Positions 63,506 to 64,000 of a DNA stretch of 64,000 nt are shown here, piece after piece; within the stretch, counting starts at the first letter, position 1, and the number at the start of each line of letters is the position of its first letter. The notes beneath the pieces were generated by a model that did not search any database, had not been told where the DNA came from, and worked only from the letters and a program-made list of their open reading frames with translations. The translations under genes were made by a program, and so were the position numbers. The stretch comes from an uncultured Pelagibacteraceae bacterium (GTDB lineage: Bacteria > Pseudomonadota > Alphaproteobacteria > Pelagibacterales > Pelagibacteraceae): the NCBI GenBank assembly GCA_902541745.1, contig CACBRW010000002.1:44223-108222 (forward strand). The letters run 5' to 3'.

Positions 63506-63945
63506 TGAGCAAATTTTTCAAATTAATAGGATTAATACTTTTAACAGTTTCTTTTAACAGCACGTGTTTTAGTAAAGAAAATTTTTTTAATGAAGCTTTA
63601 GAATTGTTTAAAAAAGAAAAATATGAAGATGCGCGTTTTTTATTTGAGAGAAATATTGTTTTTAATCCAAAAGATGCAAATTCATATTTATATTTAGCAA
63701 AAATTTATAACCAAGAGGAAAATCAAAGAAAAGAAGAATACAATTTAGAAACAACACTTTTAATTGAGCCTGATAACGAAGAAGCTTTATTAATGTTAAT
63801 GAAAATTGCTTTAGAAAAATCTAATTATGAAAAAGTTAAAGATCTTTTAGATAAGTTTGTAAAAGTTTGTAAAAATTTATGTGATGAAAACAAAGATATT
63901 CAAGAGTCATTAAAAAATATAGAACCTGAAAATAATGAGTCTTGA
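63505..63945 (+). CDS. Secreted TPR-repeat protein
   Basis: This 146-residue protein starts with a signal peptide (about 1-22, KFFKLIGLILLTVSFNSTCFS; the cysteine could alternatively be a lipobox). Tetratricopeptide-like repeats follow: FNEALELFKKEKYEDARFLFERNIVFNPKDANSYLYLAKIY and EYNLETTLLIEPDNEEALLML. It acts outside the cytoplasm, presumably as a scaffold. It starts on the guaB stop (TAATG) and overlaps guaA by 11 bases, so it sits inside the guaB-guaA operon. Its function is unknown. Confidence 0.75.
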   Translation: MSKFFKLIGLILLTVSFNSTCFSKENFFNEALELFKKEKYEDARFLFERNIVFNPKDANSYLYLAKIYNQEENQRKEEYNLETTLLIEPDNEEALLMLMKIALEKSNYEKVKDLLDKFVKVCKNLCDENKDIQESLKNIEPENNES

Positions 63946-64000
63946 TCAAAATCTTAATAAAATCTTAATAATAGATTTTGGTTCACAATTTACACAATTA
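63935..64000 (+). CDS. guaA: GMP synthase GuaA (partial, N-terminus)
   Basis: The last 22 codons of the window, from ATG 63935, read MSLDQNLNKILIIDFGSQFT and onward. ILIIDFGSQFTQL is the start of the class I glutamine amidotransferase domain of GMP synthase. It is cut by the window end. Its position just after guaB and a short TPR gene supports the call: XMP to GMP conversion with glutamine. Confidence 0.85.
   Translation, partial: MSLDQNLNKILIIDFGSQFTQL

Noticed and set aside
1-64000. CRISPR arrays, insertion sequences, integrases or prophage
   Set aside because: No regularly spaced repeats, transposase or phage-like genes are seen on either strand.
1-64000. Riboswitches known from SAR11, such as glycine or SAM types
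   Set aside because: Gaps are mostly under 100 bases and none shows a recognisable conserved core or precedes a typical target gene.

Overview
The window is a contiguous piece of a streamlined alphaproteobacterial chromosome, almost certainly SAR11 (Candidatus Pelagibacter or a close relative). The signs are a very AT-rich sequence, intergenic gaps of a few bases or overlaps, a proteorhodopsin gene followed by desaturase, ferredoxin and ferredoxin reductase genes, a zinc-less alphaproteobacterial DksA, the alphaproteobacterial LexA operator GTTC-N7-GTTC, and shortened versions of housekeeping proteins. I cannot fix the strain from sequence alone. No insertion sequences, prophage or CRISPR arrays are visible, and no gap without a gene exceeds about 210 bases.

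Layout. (1) 1-17 kb: a division and cell wall (dcw) cluster on the + strand: mraZ, ftsZ, rsmH, ftsL-like, ftsI, a murE-murF fusion, mraY, murD, ftsW, murG, murC, murB, ddl, ftsQ and a 233-residue FtsA-like protein, then lpxC and bamD. ftsZ is at the front of the cluster instead of between ftsA and lpxC. The ftsA product has lost the actin-like ATPase core but keeps the 1C (SHS2) domain and an amphipathic C-terminal helix. (2) 18.8-32.6 kb: ligA, pepP, uvrD, an AsmA-like protein, fumC, a MazG-type hydrolase, nadC and nadA, tRNA-Leu(GAG), a 52-residue membrane peptide absent from the ORF track, ygfZ, pyrC and an SMR transporter. (3) 32.6-38.6 kb: prpE diverges from a proteorhodopsin with its own terminator. 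Then come a membrane desaturase with an operator-like 13-bp inverted repeat over its -10, an adrenodoxin-type ferredoxin, a TrxR-like ferredoxin reductase and a GST. (4) 38.6-44.2 kb: dksA with two tiny membrane peptides downstream (38 and 31 residues, missed by the ORF track), two glycosyltransferases, a DUF1800 gene interrupted by an in-frame TGA, and a Tat-exported DUF1501 partner. (5) 44.2-49.1 kb: a complete urease operon ureDABCEFG. (6) 49.1-55.4 kb: umuDC under a LexA box, small metabolic genes, a TolC-family gene, and recA with its own candidate LexA box and a clear terminator. (7) 55.4-64 kb: alaS, icd, psd-pssA, a GT8-like protein, rlmE, a CBS-less guaB, a TPR protein and the start of guaA.

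How the genes work together. Cytoplasmic Mur enzymes, MraY and MurG make lipid II. FtsW/FtsI use it at the septum organised by FtsZ, and LpxC and BamD tie this to outer-membrane growth. psd/pssA make phosphatidylethanolamine. Proteorhodopsin supplies proton motive force, and the ferredoxin/FNR pair beside the desaturase looks like its electron supply. Urease frees ammonia and CO2 from urea. umuDC and recA appear to share an SOS regulon.

The observations most worth follow-up are the core-less FtsA together with the moved ftsZ, the CBS-less IMP dehydrogenase, the in-frame TGA at a likely Trp position in DUF1800, the unlisted small membrane peptides, and the operator-like palindromes at the proteorhodopsin and desaturase promoters.
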